From Streptococcus parasanguinis (lineage in GTDB: Bacteria > Bacillota > Bacilli > Lactobacillales > Streptococcaceae), in NCBI GenBank assembly GCA_905188195.1, contig CAJJKY010000008.1, positions 34,334 to 98,333 on the forward strand: 64,000 bases of DNA, given 5' to 3'. The notes under the pieces are model-generated. The model was given only the letters and a program-made list of their open reading frames with translations. It ran no database searches and was not told the DNA's origin. The position numbers were made by a program, and so were the translations under genes. Below are positions 35,536 through 47,348 of this stretch, in pieces (position 1 is the stretch's first letter; each line of letters begins with the position of its first letter).

Positions 35536-35600
35536 AATGATAAAATTGGGAACACTTTGTGCCGTAAATTACAAAAAATTATAAATCGGGAGGATTTATT

Positions 35601-37076
35601 ATGAATGGCATTATTGATTTTGCCAATAAATTTTTCAAACCCATCCTAGACATGGGTGCTCCGATCATCATGTTGATCGTCTTGACTTTATTGGCTCTCT
35701 TGTTTGGAGTGAAATTCTCTAAAGCCCTTGAAGGTGGTATTAAACTTGCCATCGCCCTTACTGGTATCGGTGCTATCATCGGTATGTTGAATGGAGCTTT
35801 CTCAGCGTCTCTTGCAAAATTCGTTGAGAATACTGGTATTCAATTGAATATCACAGACGTTGGTTGGGCGCCTCTTGCGACCATCACTTGGGGGTCTGCC
35901 TGGACACTTTACTTCTTGTTGATTATGTTGATCGTCAACGTTATCATGCTTGCTATCAAGAAAACAGATACACTTGACGTCGATATCTTCGATATCTGGC
36001 ACTTGTCTATCACTGGTCTTTTGATCAAATGGTATGCTGACAACAACGGTGTGAGCCAAGGTTTATCACTCTTCTTGGCAACTCTTGCAGTTGTCCTTGT
36101 AGGGATTATGAAAATCATCAACTCAGACTTGATGAAACCAACATTTGATGATCTTTTGAATGCTCCAAGTTCATCACCTATGACTTCAACTCACATGAAC
36201 TACATGATGAACCCAATCATCATGGTCTTGGATAAAATCTTTGACAAATTCTTCCCTGGTCTTGATAAATACGACTTCGACGCTGCTAAATTGAACAAGA
36301 AGATCGGTTTCTGGGGATCTAAATTCTTTATCGGTTTCCTTCTTGGTATCGTCATCGGTATCATGGGTACTCCACATCCAGTTGCTGGCGTGCAAGATGC
36401 TGACAAATGGGAATTGGTTATTAAAGGTTGGTTGAGCCTTGGTTTGACTGCCGGTGTCTGCTTGGAATTGTTCTCATTGATCGGTTCTTGGTTCATCGCA
36501 GCGGTAGAACCATTGTCACAAGGTATTACAAACGTTGCTACTAAACGTCTTCAAGGACGTAAATTCAACATCGGTTTGGACTGGCCATTTATCGCTGGTC
36601 GTGCTGAAATCTGGGCTTGTGCCAACGTACTTGCACCAATCATGTTGATTGAAGCAGTGCTTCTTTCTAAAGTCGGAAATGGTATCTTGCCACTTGCAGG
36701 TATCATCGCTATGGGTGTGACTCCAGCCTTGTTGGTTGTAACACGCGGTAAATTGATCCGTATGATCATCTTCGGAAGCCTTCTTTTGCCACTCTTCCTT
36801 CTTTCAGGAACATTGATTGCACCATTTGCAACTCAATTGGCTAAGAGTGTTGATGCCTTCCCTAAAGGGGTAGCTTCTACTCAATTGATCACTCACTCAA
36901 CTCTTGAAGGACCAGTTGAAAAATTGCTCGGTTGGACAATCGGTAACGCAACAACTGGTGATATCAAAGCTATCCTTGGTGTAGTTGTCTTCTTGGCGTT
37001 CTATATCGGAATCTTCGCTTGGTACAGAAAACAAATGATCAAACGTAATGAAGAATATGCTGCAAATGCAAAATAA
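35601..37076 (+). CDS. PTS EIIC, galactitol type
   Basis: A 491-aa membrane permease of the GatC family with about 10 hydrophobic segments. Conserved stretches include GMLNGAFSASLAKFVENTG, MNYMMNPIIMVLDKIFDKFFPGLDKYDFDA and ATKRLQGRKFNIGLDWPFIAGRAEIWA. GGGAGGATT precedes the ATG. It brings in and phosphorylates the sugar with the two upstream proteins. It ends with a strong terminator, so lacABCD is a separate unit. Confidence 0.9.
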   Translation: MNGIIDFANKFFKPILDMGAPIIMLIVLTLLALLFGVKFSKALEGGIKLAIALTGIGAIIGMLNGAFSASLAKFVENTGIQLNITDVGWAPLATITWGSAWTLYFLLIMLIVNVIMLAIKKTDTLDVDIFDIWHLSITGLLIKWYADNNGVSQGLSLFLATLAVVLVGIMKIINSDLMKPTFDDLLNAPSSSPMTSTHMNYMMNPIIMVLDKIFDKFFPGLDKYDFDAAKLNKKIGFWGSKFFIGFLLGIVIGIMGTPHPVAGVQDADKWELVIKGWLSLGLTAGVCLELFSLIGSWFIAAVEPLSQGITNVATKRLQGRKFNIGLDWPFIAGRAEIWACANVLAPIMLIEAVLLSKVGNGILPLAGIIAMGVTPALLVVTRGKLIRMIIFGSLLLPLFLLSGTLIAPFATQLAKSVDAFPKGVASTQLITHSTLEGPVEKLLGWTIGNATTGDIKAILGVVVFLAFYIGIFAWYRKQMIKRNEEYAANAK

Positions 37077-37100
37077 TCGTCATATGTAGTTTGAAAACTG

Positions 37101-37131
37101 ACACCATATCTTTTGTGGATATGGTGTTTTT
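37101..37131 (+). terminator. Rho-independent terminator of the Gat-type PTS operon
   Basis: Perfect 10-bp stem ACACCATATC / GATATGGTGT, then five T. Confidence 0.88.
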
Positions 37132-37149
37132 ATTTTAAAAAAATGTTCG

Positions 37150-37196
37150 AAAATAAACAATTTAATGTTGACTTTCGTTCAAAATAGGTGTAATAT
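37150..37196 (+). promoter_or_regulatory. LacR-type operator and promoter of lacABCD
   Basis: 37150-37159 is the reverse complement of TGTTTATTTT and matches TGTTTNWTTT. The promoter is TTGACT (37168-37173), 17 bp, TAATAT (37191-37196). Another near match, TGTTTCTTTG, lies at 37217-37226 downstream. Confidence 0.6.
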
Positions 37197-37278
37197 AATA
37201 TCAAAAGTAAGAAAATGTTTCTTTGTGAAAATTTAACAACAGGGATATTTGCTGAAACGAACAAAAGGAGGACAGGAC

Positions 37279-37704
37279 ATGTCTATTGTAATTGGTGCAG
37301 ATGCTGCAGGATTAAGATTAAAAGATCTCGTGAAAGAGTTTCTTGTAAAAGAAAACTTCGACGTTGTGGATGTAACTGCTGAAGGTCAAGATTTTGTAGA
37401 TGTGACACTTGCAGTTGCCAGCGAAGTGAACAAAAACGATCAAAATCTTGGAATCGTGATTGATGCTTACGGAGCTGGTCCATTTATGGTTGCAACTAAA
37501 ATCAAAGGAATGGTAGCAGCAGAAGTTTCAGATGAACGTTCTGCTTATATGACACGTGGCCACAACAATTCTCGTATGATTACCATGGGTGCTGAAATTG
37601 TTGGGGATGAATTAGCCAAGAACATTGCCAAAGGCTTCGTCAATGGTAAATACGACGGTGGTCGTCATCAAATCCGTGTCGATATGTTGAATAAGATGTG
37701 CTAA
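37279..37704 (+). CDS. lacA: Galactose-6-phosphate isomerase subunit LacA
   Basis: A 141-aa subunit of the enzyme converting galactose-6-phosphate to tagatose-6-phosphate. RpiB/LacA/LacB family, starting [16 protein letters not shown] and containing [14 protein letters not shown]. The ATG at 37279 follows AAAAGGAGG. It acts as a heteromultimer with LacB. Confidence 0.95.
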   Translation: MSIVIGADAAGLRLKDLVKEFLVKENFDVVDVTAEGQDFVDVTLAVASEVNKNDQNLGIVIDAYGAGPFMVATKIKGMVAAEVSDERSAYMTRGHNNSRMITMGAEIVGDELAKNIAKGFVNGKYDGGRHQIRVDMLNKMC

Positions 37705-37720
37705 TGAGAGGAGAATTCAA

Positions 37721-38236
37721 ATGAGAATTGCAATTGGTTGTGATCACATTGTGACAAATGAAAAAATGGCTGTTTCTGATTTTTTGAAATCAAAAGGATA
37801 TGAAGTGCTCGACTTTGGAACTTATGACCATACACGTACCCACTATCCAATCTTTGGTAAGAAAGTCGGTGAAGCGGTATCAAGTGGCCAAGCAGATCTT
37901 GGTGTTTGTATCTGTGGTACTGGGGTTGGGATTAACAATGCTGTTAACAAAGTACCTGGTATCCGTTCTGCTTTGGTACGCGATATGACAACTGCTCTTT
38001 ATGCTAAAGAAGAATTGAACGCGAATGTGATCGGTTTTGGTGGTAAAATTACTGGTGAATTGCTCATGTGCGATATCATTGAAGCATTTATTCACGCTGA
38101 ATACAAACCAACTGAAGAAAATAAAAAATTGATCGCTAAGATCCAACATGTGGAAACCCATAATGCCCATCAAGCGGATGCTGATTTCTTTACAGAATTC
38201 CTTGAAAAATGGGACCGTGGTGAATACCACGACTAA
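37721..38236 (+). CDS. lacB: Galactose-6-phosphate isomerase subunit LacB
   Basis: A 171-aa second subunit of the isomerase. It starts [16 protein letters not shown] and has [28 protein letters not shown], the active-site region of the RpiB family. GAGAGGAG precedes the ATG. 16 bp separate it from lacA. Confidence 0.96.
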   Translation: MRIAIGCDHIVTNEKMAVSDFLKSKGYEVLDFGTYDHTRTHYPIFGKKVGEAVSSGQADLGVCICGTGVGINNAVNKVPGIRSALVRDMTTALYAKEELNANVIGFGGKITGELLMCDIIEAFIHAEYKPTEENKKLIAKIQHVETHNAHQADADFFTEFLEKWDRGEYHD

Positions 38237-38246
38237 GAGGTGACAT

Positions 38247-39176
38247 ATGATATTAACGGTCACGATGAACCCTTCGATTGATATCTCTTATCCTTTGGAT
38301 CTACTCCAGTTGGATACAGTCAATCGTGTGACTGAGGTGAGTAAGACAGCCGGTGGGAAAGGTCTCAATGTCACCCGTGTACTTTCTGAGATCAAGGATC
38401 CAGTGGCAGCGACCGGCCTACTTGGTGGTCGAACAGGTCAATTCATTCTTGATCATTTAGGAGAAGGAATAGAGGAACGTTTCTTTGAGATTGAAGGAGA
38501 TACACGAAATTGTATCGCCATCCTTCACGAAGGCAAGCAAACAGAAATCTTAGAAAAAGGTCCAACCATTTCTGAGAAAGAAGGGCAAGGTTTCCTCGAC
38601 CATTACCGTCACTTGATCGATCAAGTGGAAGTGGTTGCGATCTCAGGTAGTCTTCCTGCTGGTTTACCAGTGGATTATTATGCTAGCCTTGTCAAGATTG
38701 CAAGGGAAGCTGGAAAACCAGTCGTACTCGATTGCTCAGGTGCTTCTTTAGAAGCTGCCATTCAAGCAGATGTCAAGCCAACGGTCATTAAGCCCAACAA
38801 TGAAGAGTTGTCTCAATTGTTAGGAAAAGAAGTGAGCAAGAATGTGCAAGACTTAAAAGAAGTTCTTCAGGATGCTCTCTTTGATGGCATCGAATGGGTG
38901 ATAGTCTCTCTTGGAGCAAATGGCGCTTTTGCGAAGCACGGCGATGTCTTCTATAAGGTAGATATTCCTAAGATTGATGTCGTCAATCCAGTCGGATCTG
39001 GTGATTCGACTGTTGCAGGAATTGCATCTGGTCTCTATCATCATGAGAGTGACGCAGACTTGCTCAAGAAAGCAAATGTGCTTGGAATGTTAAATGCGCA
39101 AGAAGCACAAACAGGACATGTCAACATGGGGCACTATGATGCCTTGTATCAACAATTAATCGTAAAAGAGGTATAA
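38247..39176 (+). CDS. lacC: Tagatose-6-phosphate kinase
   Basis: A 309-aa PfkB-family kinase that makes tagatose-1,6-bisphosphate. It starts [18 protein letters not shown]. The substrate motif is [14 protein letters not shown] and the catalytic motif is [14 protein letters not shown], with the Asp base. AGAGGTG precedes the ATG. Confidence 0.95.
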   Translation: MILTVTMNPSIDISYPLDLLQLDTVNRVTEVSKTAGGKGLNVTRVLSEIKDPVAATGLLGGRTGQFILDHLGEGIEERFFEIEGDTRNCIAILHEGKQTEILEKGPTISEKEGQGFLDHYRHLIDQVEVVAISGSLPAGLPVDYYASLVKIAREAGKPVVLDCSGASLEAAIQADVKPTVIKPNNEELSQLLGKEVSKNVQDLKEVLQDALFDGIEWVIVSLGANGAFAKHGDVFYKVDIPKIDVVNPVGSGDSTVAGIASGLYHHESDADLLKKANVLGMLNAQEAQTGHVNMGHYDALYQQLIVKEV

Positions 39177-39177
39177 A

Positions 39178-40158
39178 ATGGTATTAACAGAACAAAAACG
39201 CAACTATTTGGAACGTCTTAGTACAAAAGACGGTGTTATTTCAGCTTTGGCCTTTGACCAACGTGGGGCTTTGAAACGCTTGATGGCCAAATACCAAGAC
39301 ACTGAGCCAACTGTAGCACAAATGGAAGAATTGAAAGTTCTTGTAGCAGATGAATTGACAAAATATGCTTCCTCAATGTTGTTGGACCCAGAATATGGTT
39401 TGCCTGCTACGAAAGCCTTGGACAAAGATGCTGGACTCTTGCTTGCATACGAAAAAACAGGTTACGATACATCTAGCACCAAACGTTTGCCTGACTGCTT
39501 GAACCTTTGGTCAGCAAAACGCATCAAAGAACAAGGCGCAGATGCTGTGAAATTCTTGCTCTACTATGATGTAGACAGTGCAGATGAACTCAACCAAGAA
39601 AAACAAGCTTATATCGAACGCATCGGTTCTGAATGCGCTGCTGAAGATATTCCATTCTTCCTTGAAATCTTGGCTTATGATGAAGGAATTGCAGATGCAA
39701 CCTCTGCTGAATATGCGAAAGTGAAACCTCGTAAGGTGATTGAGGCTATGAAAGTCTTTTCAGATCCTCGTTTCAATATCGATGTCTTGAAAGTGGAAGT
39801 TCCAGTTAATGTGAACTTCGTGGAAGGATTTGGAGAAGGTGAAGTTGTCTATAGTCGTGAAGAAGCGGCTGCCTTCTTTAAAGAACAAGAAGAAGCAACC
39901 AACCTTCCATACATCTACCTCAGTGCTGGTGTATCAGCAAAACTCTTCCAAGAAACTTTGGAATTTGCTCATGCATCAGGTGCTAACTTCAACGGTGTCC
40001 TTTGTGGACGTGCGACATGGGCAGGTTCAGTAGAAGCTTACATCAAAGATGGAGAAGCAGCTGCTCGTGAATGGCTTCGTACAGAAGGTCGTCAAAATAT
40101 TGAAGAATTGAATGCGGTCTTGGCTAAAGTGGCAACACCTTGGACAGAACGCGTGTAA
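39178..40158 (+). CDS. lacD: Tagatose-1,6-bisphosphate aldolase
   Basis: A 326-aa class I aldolase that yields dihydroxyacetone phosphate and glyceraldehyde-3-phosphate. It starts [14 protein letters not shown] and has [19 protein letters not shown] (Schiff-base Lys region) and [11 protein letters not shown]. The start is 1 nt after the lacC stop. In S. pyogenes one LacD paralogue acts as a regulator; nothing here indicates that. Confidence 0.95.
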   Translation: MVLTEQKRNYLERLSTKDGVISALAFDQRGALKRLMAKYQDTEPTVAQMEELKVLVADELTKYASSMLLDPEYGLPATKALDKDAGLLLAYEKTGYDTSSTKRLPDCLNLWSAKRIKEQGADAVKFLLYYDVDSADELNQEKQAYIERIGSECAAEDIPFFLEILAYDEGIADATSAEYAKVKPRKVIEAMKVFSDPRFNIDVLKVEVPVNVNFVEGFGEGEVVYSREEAAAFFKEQEEATNLPYIYLSAGVSAKLFQETLEFAHASGANFNGVLCGRATWAGSVEAYIKDGEAAAREWLRTEGRQNIEELNAVLAKVATPWTERV

Positions 40159-40258
40159 GAAACAAATCGTTATTGCCTCCTAAAGCAACATTTAGAACAT
40201 TGGAAGGAAGAAATTCCTTTCAATGTTCTTCATTATTTCAAGGACTTGTTTCTTTTTT
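40157..40258 (+). terminator. Branched terminator after lacD
   Basis: An inner hairpin (40194-40229, one mismatch) sits inside an outer 9-bp stem AAGAAACAA (40157-40165) with TTGTTTCTT (40246-40254), followed by T. Confidence 0.7.
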
Positions 40259-40284
40259 ATAAAAAAATGTTTAAAAATTTTCGC

Positions 40285-40321
40285 TGTAAGGGTTTACAAA
40301 ATAAAAAACTTATGATAGAAT
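40285..40321 (+). promoter_or_regulatory. lacTFEG promoter overlapped by a cre-like site
   Basis: TTTACA (40293-40298), 17 bp, TAGAAT (40316-40321) with extended TGA. The palindromic TGTAAGGGTTTACA (40285-40298) matches the cre consensus except at one centre base and covers the -35. Confidence 0.7.
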
Positions 40322-40344
40322 AAGTTCATAAGTTAAATAGCAGT

Positions 40345-40436
40345 GAGCGTTACTAAGTTAGATTAGGCGTGACCACAAGTAGATTGAATGATTAGCATAG
40401 GCTAGTTTTTTCAGTTGCTTCGTGGTCATTTTTATT
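40345..40436 (+). promoter_or_regulatory. LacT antiterminator target (RAT) and overlapping terminator
   Basis: 40345-40374 has the layout of a ribonucleic antiterminator: GCGTTACT near the start and GGC..ACC at the end. Its last bases form the 5' arm of a terminator, TGACCAC (40370-40376) with GTGGTCA (40422-40428), followed by five T. RNA-bound LacT would prevent the terminator. With the promoter and the lacD terminator this accounts for the 310-bp gap. Confidence 0.75.
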
Positions 40437-40468
40437 TGCTTTTAACAAATTTTACAAAGGAGAGCCTC

Positions 40469-41302
40469 ATGTATCGTATTATCCATCCAATGAACAATAA
40501 TGTTGCTTTGGTTCAAAATGAGCTTCAACAAGAGGTAATTGTTGTTGGGAGTGGGATTGCTTTTGGGAAAAAGAAACATGATCTAGTAGCTGAGGATAAG
40601 GTCGAAAAAGTATTTCGTTTAAACACGGATGAATCAAGAGAAAACTTTATGGCCCTTCTAAAGGATGTTCCTCTTGATTTCATTACAACCACTTATGAAG
40701 TGATTGATACCTTGTCTAAGAAATATGCCTATCCTGTTCAAGAATATATCTATGTGACACTAACAGATCACATCTTTTGTTCTTACCAGGCGGTTCAACA
40801 GGGAAGATACAAACACAGTGATCTACCTGATGCGTCTGCTATGCATCCGATTCCCTATAAAATCGCAAAGGAAGCGATTGAAATCTTTCGAAATCGGCTC
40901 TTGGATCAATTTCCTGATGACGAAGTGAATCGTATCGCCTATCACTTCATCAATGCACAAGGGGAAGTCATTCATGAGCAGGATCCTGATGTCCAAGATC
41001 GCCAAGCGATTTTGAAAGCTGTAGAGGAAAAACTAGCTCACAATGGATTGAAACGAAAAGAAGAAAATAGTCATTTCTACGATCGCTTTATGATCCATCT
41101 CAATTATTTCCTTGACTCCCTAGATAAGGGAAGAGAGGATCCTGAAGGCTTGAGCGAGATGGAACAACTGATCCAGCTAAGTTATCCAAAGGCTTATGAG
41201 ATTAGTCATCAGATCTACCAAACTATCGCTGAACAGACTGGAGCTAAGATATCTCCTAATGAAAAAGTCTATTTAGCCTTGCATATTCAACGTCTATTAT
41301 AA
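40469..41302 (+). CDS. lacT: BglG-family transcription antiterminator LacT
   Basis: A 277-aa RNA-binding antiterminator with an N-terminal CAT domain (MYRIIHPMNNNVALVQ..., about 1-55) and two PRD domains (about 70-165 and 175-277). The PRDs carry conserved His residues phosphorylated by PTS proteins. The ATG at 40469 follows AAAGGAGAG; the longer frame would run into the leader. It acts on the RAT about 95 nt upstream. Confidence 0.92.
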   Translation: MYRIIHPMNNNVALVQNELQQEVIVVGSGIAFGKKKHDLVAEDKVEKVFRLNTDESRENFMALLKDVPLDFITTTYEVIDTLSKKYAYPVQEYIYVTLTDHIFCSYQAVQQGRYKHSDLPDASAMHPIPYKIAKEAIEIFRNRLLDQFPDDEVNRIAYHFINAQGEVIHEQDPDVQDRQAILKAVEEKLAHNGLKRKEENSHFYDRFMIHLNYFLDSLDKGREDPEGLSEMEQLIQLSYPKAYEISHQIYQTIAEQTGAKISPNEKVYLALHIQRLL

Positions 41303-41336
41303 AAATTTTCAAAAGGTATCATAAGGAGGAACCAAC

Positions 41337-41654
41337 ATGAATAAAGAAGAAGTCCAATTACTTGGGTTTGAAATTGTCGCTTATGCCGGTGACGCTCGAT
41401 CAAAATTAGTGGAAGCCTTAAAAGCTGCTGAAAATGGTGATTTTACGAAAGCAGAATCCTTAGTAGAAGAAGCAGGGTCCTGTATCGCTGAGGCTCACAA
41501 ATCTCAAACGACCATGCTAGCGCATGAAGCAGCAGGAGAAGAAATCCCCTATAGCATTACCATGATGCATGGTCAAGACCATCTCATGACAACGATCCTA
41601 TTAAAAGACGTGATTCACCATCTGATTGAACTATATAAAAGAGGAGCGAAATAA
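41337..41654 (+). CDS. lacF: Lactose-specific PTS EIIA
   Basis: A 105-aa trimeric EIIA of the lactose/cellobiose family. The phosphorylated residue is His78 in [17 protein letters not shown] precedes the ATG. Its stop overlaps the lacE start by one base. Confidence 0.95.
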   Translation: MNKEEVQLLGFEIVAYAGDARSKLVEALKAAENGDFTKAESLVEEAGSCIAEAHKSQTTMLAHEAAGEEIPYSITMMHGQDHLMTTILLKDVIHHLIELYKRGAK

Positions 41655-43354
41655 TGAATAAACTGATTGAACTGATTGAAAAAGGGAAACCTTTCTTTGA
41701 AAAGATTTCTCGAAACAAATATTTGCGAGCGATTCGGGATGGCTTTATTGCAGGGATGCCTGTTATCCTTTTCTCATCTATCTTCATCCTAATTGCGTAT
41801 GTACCAAACGCTTGGGGATTCCACTGGTCTAAAGATATTGAAACATTCTTGATGACTCCATATAACTATTCTATGGGCATCTTGGCCTTCTTCGTTGGTG
41901 GTACAACGGCTAAGGCTTTGACTGATTCAATGAACCGCGACCTTCCAGCAACTAACCAAATCAACTTCATTTCTACAATGTTGGCTTCTATGGTTGGCTT
42001 CTTGCTCATGGCTGCCGAACCTGCTAAAGAAGGTGGATTCTTAACAGCCTTCATGGGTACAAAAGGTCTATTGACAGCCTTCATTGCAGCCTTTGTCACC
42101 GTTAATGTTTATAAGGTCTGTGTGAAAAATAATGTGACGATTCGCATGCCAGACGAGGTTCCACCGAATATTTCACAAGTTTTTAAAGACTTGATTCCAT
42201 TTACAGTTTCAATTGTTCTCTTGTATGCATTTGAATTGATTGTTAAAGGTGCTATCGGTGTAACAGTTGCGGAATCTATCGGAACACTTCTAGCTCCATT
42301 GTTCTCTGCAGCAGATGGATATCTTGGAATTACCCTTATTTTTGGTGCTTATGCCTTCTTCTGGTTTGTAGGTATCCATGGTCCTTCAATCGTAGAACCA
42401 GCGATTGCGGCGATCACATATGCAAATATCGATAACAACTTGCACTTGCTTCAAGCCGGACAACATGCTGATAAAGTCATCACATCTGGGACTCAAATGT
42501 TTATCGTTACCATGGGTGGTACTGGTGCAACCTTGATTGTTCCCTTCCTCTTCATGTGGTTGTGTAAGTCTGAACGTAACCGTGCAATCGGACGTGCATC
42601 TGTTGTTCCTACATTCTTCGGTGTAAACGAACCAATTCTCTTTGGGGCTCCAATCGTATTGAACCCAACTTTCTTCATTCCATTTATCTTTGCTCCAATC
42701 GCAAACGTCTGGATCTTCAAATTCTTTGTTGATACCTTGGGAATGAACTCATTCTCAGCAAACCTTCCATGGGTAACGCCTGGACCTCTTGGAATTGTCC
42801 TTGGTACAAACTTCCAAGTTCTTTCCTTCATCCTTGCTGCTCTTCTAGTGGTAGTGGACGTAATCATTTACTATCCATTCGTGAAGGTTTATGATGAACA
42901 AATTCTTGAAGAAGAACGTTCTGGTAAAGCTAACGACAGCTTGAAAGAAAAAGTCGCAGCAAACTTTAACACTGCAAAAGCTGATGCGATTCTTGAAAAA
43001 GCTGGTGTTGAAAACGAACCAGTTCAAAACAATATCACAAAAGAAACAAACGTCTTGGTTCTCTGTGCCGGTGGTGGGACCAGTGGACTCCTTGCCAATG
43101 CTTTGAATAAAGCTGCTGCAGAATACAATGTTCCTGTGAAGGCTGCTGCTGGTGGTTACGGTGCTCACCGTGAAATGTTGCCAGAATTTGACCTTGTTAT
43201 TCTTGCTCCTCAAGTAGCTTCAAACTATGAAGATATGAAGGCTGAAACAGATAAACTTGGAATCAAATTGGCTAAGACTGAAGGAGCTCAATACATTAAA
43301 TTGACACGTGATGGACAAGGTGCCCTAGCCTTTGTTCAAGCGCAATTCGATTAA
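41654..43354 (+). CDS. lacE: Lactose-specific PTS EIICB
   Basis: A 566-aa protein that imports lactose and releases lactose-6-phosphate. The N-terminal EIIC (about 1-430) is polytopic and has [14 protein letters not shown] and [12 protein letters not shown]. The C-terminal EIIB (about 465-566) carries the phosphocysteine Cys471 in [11 protein letters not shown]. It is phosphorylated by LacF. Confidence 0.96.
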   Translation: MNKLIELIEKGKPFFEKISRNKYLRAIRDGFIAGMPVILFSSIFILIAYVPNAWGFHWSKDIETFLMTPYNYSMGILAFFVGGTTAKALTDSMNRDLPATNQINFISTMLASMVGFLLMAAEPAKEGGFLTAFMGTKGLLTAFIAAFVTVNVYKVCVKNNVTIRMPDEVPPNISQVFKDLIPFTVSIVLLYAFELIVKGAIGVTVAESIGTLLAPLFSAADGYLGITLIFGAYAFFWFVGIHGPSIVEPAIAAITYANIDNNLHLLQAGQHADKVITSGTQMFIVTMGGTGATLIVPFLFMWLCKSERNRAIGRASVVPTFFGVNEPILFGAPIVLNPTFFIPFIFAPIANVWIFKFFVDTLGMNSFSANLPWVTPGPLGIVLGTNFQVLSFILAALLVVVDVIIYYPFVKVYDEQILEEERSGKANDSLKEKVAANFNTAKADAILEKAGVENEPVQNNITKETNVLVLCAGGGTSGLLANALNKAAAEYNVPVKAAAGGYGAHREMLPEFDLVILAPQVASNYEDMKAETDKLGIKLAKTEGAQYIKLTRDGQGALAFVQAQFD

Positions 43355-43455
43355 CGATAGGGACTGTGAAACAGTCTCCTATCGTAACGGAAATCGCTAT
43401 GGCGATTTTCCTAATCGACTTGTTAATTCGTCGGTAAAAAGATATCGTTTTTACC
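43354..43455 (+). promoter_or_regulatory. Three consecutive stem-loops between lacE and lacG
   Basis: Hairpin 1 at 43354-43385 (long and nearly perfect), hairpin 2 at 43389-43411 (one bulge), hairpin 3 at 43433-43455 (8-9 bp). None has a clean T run, so RNA processing or differential stability is more likely than termination. The rest of the 213-bp gap holds only the lacG ribosome-binding region. Confidence 0.5.
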
Positions 43456-43543
43456 TCCTCATGTCACAATTCGGTGGCTTGGAACAAGAAGTGAGATGGA
43501 GATGGATGGCTCACTAACTCCTCTCCACTCACTTTTCCTTTGA

Positions 43544-44974
<1,431 letters not shown>

Positions 44975-44979
44975 GGATC

Positions 44980-45008
44980 AACTGGAACTGTTTTAGTTCC
45001 AGTTTTTT
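44980..45008 (+). terminator. Rho-independent terminator of lacTFEG
   Basis: Perfect 10-bp stem AACTGGAACT / AGTTCCAGTT and a T run. Confidence 0.85.
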
Positions 45009-45063
45009 ATTTTCACTTGATGAAGGTCTCTTAAACGGATCTCTTCTTTCAGCCCCTAATTTA

Positions 45064-45072
45064 TGGTATAAT
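45064..45072 (+). promoter_or_regulatory. Extended -10 promoter of cpsY
   Basis: TG-G-TATAAT with the -10 at 45067-45072, 28 bp before the ATG. Confidence 0.6.
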
Positions 45073-45100
45073 AGATCGATACTGTAATAAGGAAAATAGA

Positions 45101-46003
45101 ATGAATATACAACAATTACGATATGTAGTGGCGATTGCCAACAGTGGTACTTTTCGTGAGGCTGCTGAAAAAATGTATGTGAGTCAGCCTAGCTTGTCCA
45201 TCTCTGTCAGAGATCTGGAAAAAGAACTGGGGTTTAAGATTTTTCGTCGGACTAGTTCTGGGACTTTTTTGACCCGTCGGGGAATGGAATTTTATGAAAA
45301 AGCGCAGGACGTGGTCAAAGGGTTTGATATTTTTCAAAATCAATATGCCAGTCCTGAAGAAGAGAAGAAAGAATTCTCCATTTCTAGTCAGCACTATGAC
45401 TTTTTGCCACCTTTGATGACGGAATTCTCAATCCGCTATCCGGAAAATAAAAACTTCCGCATCTTTGAATCAACGACGGTTCAAATTTTGGACGAAGTGG
45501 CTCAAGGGCATAGTGAGTTGGGAATTATTTATCTCAACCGTCAAAATACCAAGGGGATTATGCAACGGGTTGATAAATTAGGGCTTGAAGTGGTGGATTT
45601 AATTCCTTTTCAGACTCATATTTACCTTCGCAAAGGACATCCTTTGGCTAAGAAGAAAAAACTGGTCATGGAAGATCTAGCTCAGTTGCCAACTGTTCGT
45701 TTTACCCAAGAAAAAGATGAGTACCTCTATTATTCAGAGAACTTTGTCGATACCAGCTCGAGCTCACAAATGTTCAATGTGACTGACCGGGCAACCTTGA
45801 ATGGAATCTTGGAGCGGACGGATGCTTATGCGACGGGATCAGGCTTTTTGGATAGCCAGTCAGTGAATGGCATTACCGTGATTCCTTTAGAAGATAATTT
45901 AGACAATAAAATGGTCTATGTCAAACGCGAAGAGATGGATCTCTCTCCTGTAGCAGAGAAGTTTGTCGAGGTCATGGTAGAATATTTTGATCAAAAGAGG
46001 TAA
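45101..46003 (+). CDS. cpsY: LysR-family regulator CpsY
   Basis: A 300-aa LysR-type regulator. It has an N-terminal helix-turn-helix (FREAAEKMYVSQPSLSISVRDLEKELG, about 18-45) and a C-terminal effector domain. Its position directly before lspA-rluD matches cpsY/mtaR of other streptococci, where it controls methionine supply and cell-surface changes. lspA starts 3 nt after its stop. Confidence 0.85.
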   Translation: MNIQQLRYVVAIANSGTFREAAEKMYVSQPSLSISVRDLEKELGFKIFRRTSSGTFLTRRGMEFYEKAQDVVKGFDIFQNQYASPEEEKKEFSISSQHYDFLPPLMTEFSIRYPENKNFRIFESTTVQILDEVAQGHSELGIIYLNRQNTKGIMQRVDKLGLEVVDLIPFQTHIYLRKGHPLAKKKKLVMEDLAQLPTVRFTQEKDEYLYYSENFVDTSSSSQMFNVTDRATLNGILERTDAYATGSGFLDSQSVNGITVIPLEDNLDNKMVYVKREEMDLSPVAEKFVEVMVEYFDQKR

Positions 46004-46006
46004 GAA

Positions 46007-46468
46007 ATGAAGAGAAAAACTATGGTTCCGGTAGCGATCGTGCTATTGGTCCTACTAGATCAGCTGGTCAAATGGTATGTGGTGAAGAATATTCCACTGG
46101 GTGTCGTCAAGTCTTTTATTCCCCATGTGGTCAGTCTGACTTATCTTCAAAACACAGGTGCAGCTTTTTCGCTTCTTGAAAATCAGCAATGGTTCTTTAC
46201 CCTCATCACTCTAGTCGTGATGGTAGGGGCCTTTTACTATCTCTATAAGCATCTCAAGGGGTCGCTTTGGATGGTGACAGGTTTGACCTTAGTCATTGCA
46301 GGTGGATTGGGGAATTTTATCGATCGCCTGCGTCAGGGCTTTGTGGTCGATATGTTCCACCTGGATTTTATGAATTTTGCAATTTTTAATGTAGCAGATA
46401 GTTATTTGACAGTTGGAGTTTTCTTGCTCCTGATCCTGATGTTGAAAGAGGAAACGCATGGAAATTAA
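46007..46468 (+). CDS. lspA: Lipoprotein signal peptidase (signal peptidase II)
   Basis: A 153-aa membrane aspartyl protease that cleaves prolipoproteins before the acylated Cys. Four membrane segments; catalytic aspartates in [13 protein letters not shown] and [10 protein letters not shown]. It processes the lipoproteins seen elsewhere in the window. It overlaps rluD by 11 bp. Confidence 0.96.
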   Translation: MKRKTMVPVAIVLLVLLDQLVKWYVVKNIPLGVVKSFIPHVVSLTYLQNTGAAFSLLENQQWFFTLITLVVMVGAFYYLYKHLKGSLWMVTGLTLVIAGGLGNFIDRLRQGFVVDMFHLDFMNFAIFNVADSYLTVGVFLLLILMLKEETHGN

Positions 46469-47348
46469 AATTGAAGTAGCCGGTGCGCGACTGGATAAGG
46501 CTTTGGCGGATTTGACTCCCTTGTCACGAGCTGTGGCCAATGAGCAGATCAAAGAAGGAAAAGTTCTGGTCAATGGGACTGTGAAAAAAGCCAAGTACAC
46601 GGTCAAAGAAGGGGACATCATCCAGTATGAAGTCCCAGAAGTGGAAGAGGTCAGTTATGAAGCAGAAGATTTGCCCTTAGACATCGTCTATGAGGACCAG
46701 GATGTAGTCGTCGTCAATAAACCTCAAGGCATGGTTGTTCACCCAAGTGCGGGTCATACCAGTGGGACATTGGTCAATGCGCTGTTATACCATGTCAAGG
46801 ACCTTTCAGGGATCAATGGGGAATTGCGTCCAGGGATCGTTCATCGGATCGATAAAGACACGTCAGGCCTCTTGATGGTCGCAAAAAATGACCAAGCTCA
46901 CGTCGCCTTAGCAGAGGAACTAAAAGACAAAAAATCTCTACGGAAGTATTGGGCCATTGTTCATGGCAACCTCCCCAACGATCGTGGGATGATTGAAGCA
47001 CCAATTGGTCGCAGTGAAAAGGACCGGAAAAAACAGGCGGTGACAGCTAAAGGAAAACCTGCAGTGACCCGTTTTCAAGTTTTGGAACGCTTTGGGAATT
47101 ACACCTTGGTAGAGTTGCAACTGGAGACTGGACGGACCCACCAAATTCGGGTGCACATGGCCTATATTGGTCACCCCGTGGCTGGAGATCCTGCTTATGG
47201 TCCTAAGAAGACACTTAAAGGACAAGGACAGTTTCTTCATGCGCGGACACTAGGTTTTACCCACCCCCGTACAGGCGAGACCTTGGAATTTACAGCAGAA
47301 GTACCAGCGATCTTTGAGAAAACGCTGGAAGACCTTCGAAAAGGATAG
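46458..47348 (+). CDS. rluD: RluA-family 23S rRNA pseudouridine synthase
   Basis: A 296-aa enzyme with an N-terminal S4 RNA-binding domain (about 10-70) and a pseudouridine synthase domain. The catalytic Asp is in [11 protein letters not shown], and [10 protein letters not shown] is also conserved. The RluD assignment follows gene order (lspA-rluD); specificity is not proven. Confidence 0.9.
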   Translation: MEIKIEVAGARLDKALADLTPLSRAVANEQIKEGKVLVNGTVKKAKYTVKEGDIIQYEVPEVEEVSYEAEDLPLDIVYEDQDVVVVNKPQGMVVHPSAGHTSGTLVNALLYHVKDLSGINGELRPGIVHRIDKDTSGLLMVAKNDQAHVALAEELKDKKSLRKYWAIVHGNLPNDRGMIEAPIGRSEKDRKKQAVTAKGKPAVTRFQVLERFGNYTLVELQLETGRTHQIRVHMAYIGHPVAGDPAYGPKKTLKGQGQFLHARTLGFTHPRTGETLEFTAEVPAIFEKTLEDLRKG

